Shown here piece by piece: positions 6,447 through 6,452 of a stretch of DNA of 6,452 nucleotides. Source of the DNA: an uncultured bacterium (GTDB lineage Bacteria > Actinomycetota > Coriobacteriia > Coriobacteriales > Coriobacteriaceae); the NCBI GenBank assembly GCA_905215755.1, contig CAJMRE010000055.1, positions 1 through 6,452 of the forward strand, written 5' to 3'. Position 1 is the stretch's first letter. Every line of letters begins with the position of its first letter. A program made the position numbers and the translations under genes. The notes beneath the pieces were generated by a model. That model was not told the DNA's origin. It ran no database searches and worked only from the letters and a program-made list of their open reading frames with translations.

Positions 6447-6452
6447 CTCTTT

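Larger units (their letters stand above)
6138..6452. other. 315-base region upstream of the primase-helicase, no gene called
   Basis: Apart from the promoter-like pair and terminator listed separately, nothing coding is supported. The minus strand holds the AAGGA ribosome binding site (6148-6152) of the primase-helicase; the best minus-strand promoter candidates (TTAGCA with TACATA at 15-base spacing near 6200-6230) are weak. CCCTTGATAATCAGGG (6281-6296) is a near-palindrome overlapping the plus-strand -35 and could be a regulatory site. A 102-codon minus-strand frame overlaps the start of the primase-helicase and is treated as spurious. Confidence 0.5.

Noticed and set aside
6362..6452. Plus-strand open frame MANMSTVARL... 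running off the right edge
   Set aside because: There is no Shine-Dalgarno sequence before the ATG, and the frame passes through a perfect terminator hairpin.
6138..6452. CRISPR array, tRNA or integrase attachment site next to the conflict gene
   Set aside because: No regularly spaced repeats, no tRNA T-arm sequence and no matching direct repeat on the left side of the accessory block were found.

Overview
The window looks like a stretch of an actinobacterial chromosome, probably a gut Coriobacteriia (Collinsella-like). This rests on the GC-rich housekeeping genes, the codon choice (GCC, CGC, GAC, CTG) and the protein sequences. It is a judgement from reading, not a database result.

Layout: positions 1-252 are intergenic, with a strong hairpin (19-47), a nested inverted repeat (119-173) and a TATAAT box (210-215). 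They lead into tgt (253-1392, +), a complete bacterial queuine/preQ1 tRNA-ribosyltransferase. A 212-base gap follows, ending in a strong intrinsic terminator whose T-tract stops 5 bases before the ribosome binding site of a LOG-family nucleotide phosphoribohydrolase (1605-2363, +). Next is a type II toxin-antitoxin pair, RelB/DinJ-type antitoxin (2477-2776, +) and YafQ-type toxin (2779-3087, +). A near-perfect 32-base palindrome and a TATACT box lie in front of it, as expected for an autoregulated operon. Convergent to it is one large minus-strand gene (3153-6137, 994 aa). It fuses a TOTE-type archaeo-eukaryotic primase domain, a DECH superfamily II helicase and a C-terminal phospholipase-D-like domain. 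The toxin and this gene are separated by a 68-base imperfect palindrome that contains the helicase stop codon. The right end (6138-6452) has no convincing gene. It carries a plus-strand promoter-like pair (6284-6312) and a perfect hairpin terminator at the edge (6421-6446).

Functionally there are two parts: core metabolism (tRNA modification by Tgt and nucleotide metabolism or salvage by LOG) and an accessory block (toxin-antitoxin plus primase-helicase). Base composition is somewhat lower in the accessory part: hand counts of 60-base samples give 41 G+C at 301-360, 30 at 2521-2580 and 33 at 4801-4860. The most interesting item is the primase-helicase-PLD protein. Its primase and helicase motifs appear intact, but the PLD active site reads R-L-C with D five residues later, instead of H-x-K-x4-D. 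That suggests a version of this conflict-system protein whose nuclease-like domain has lost catalysis.
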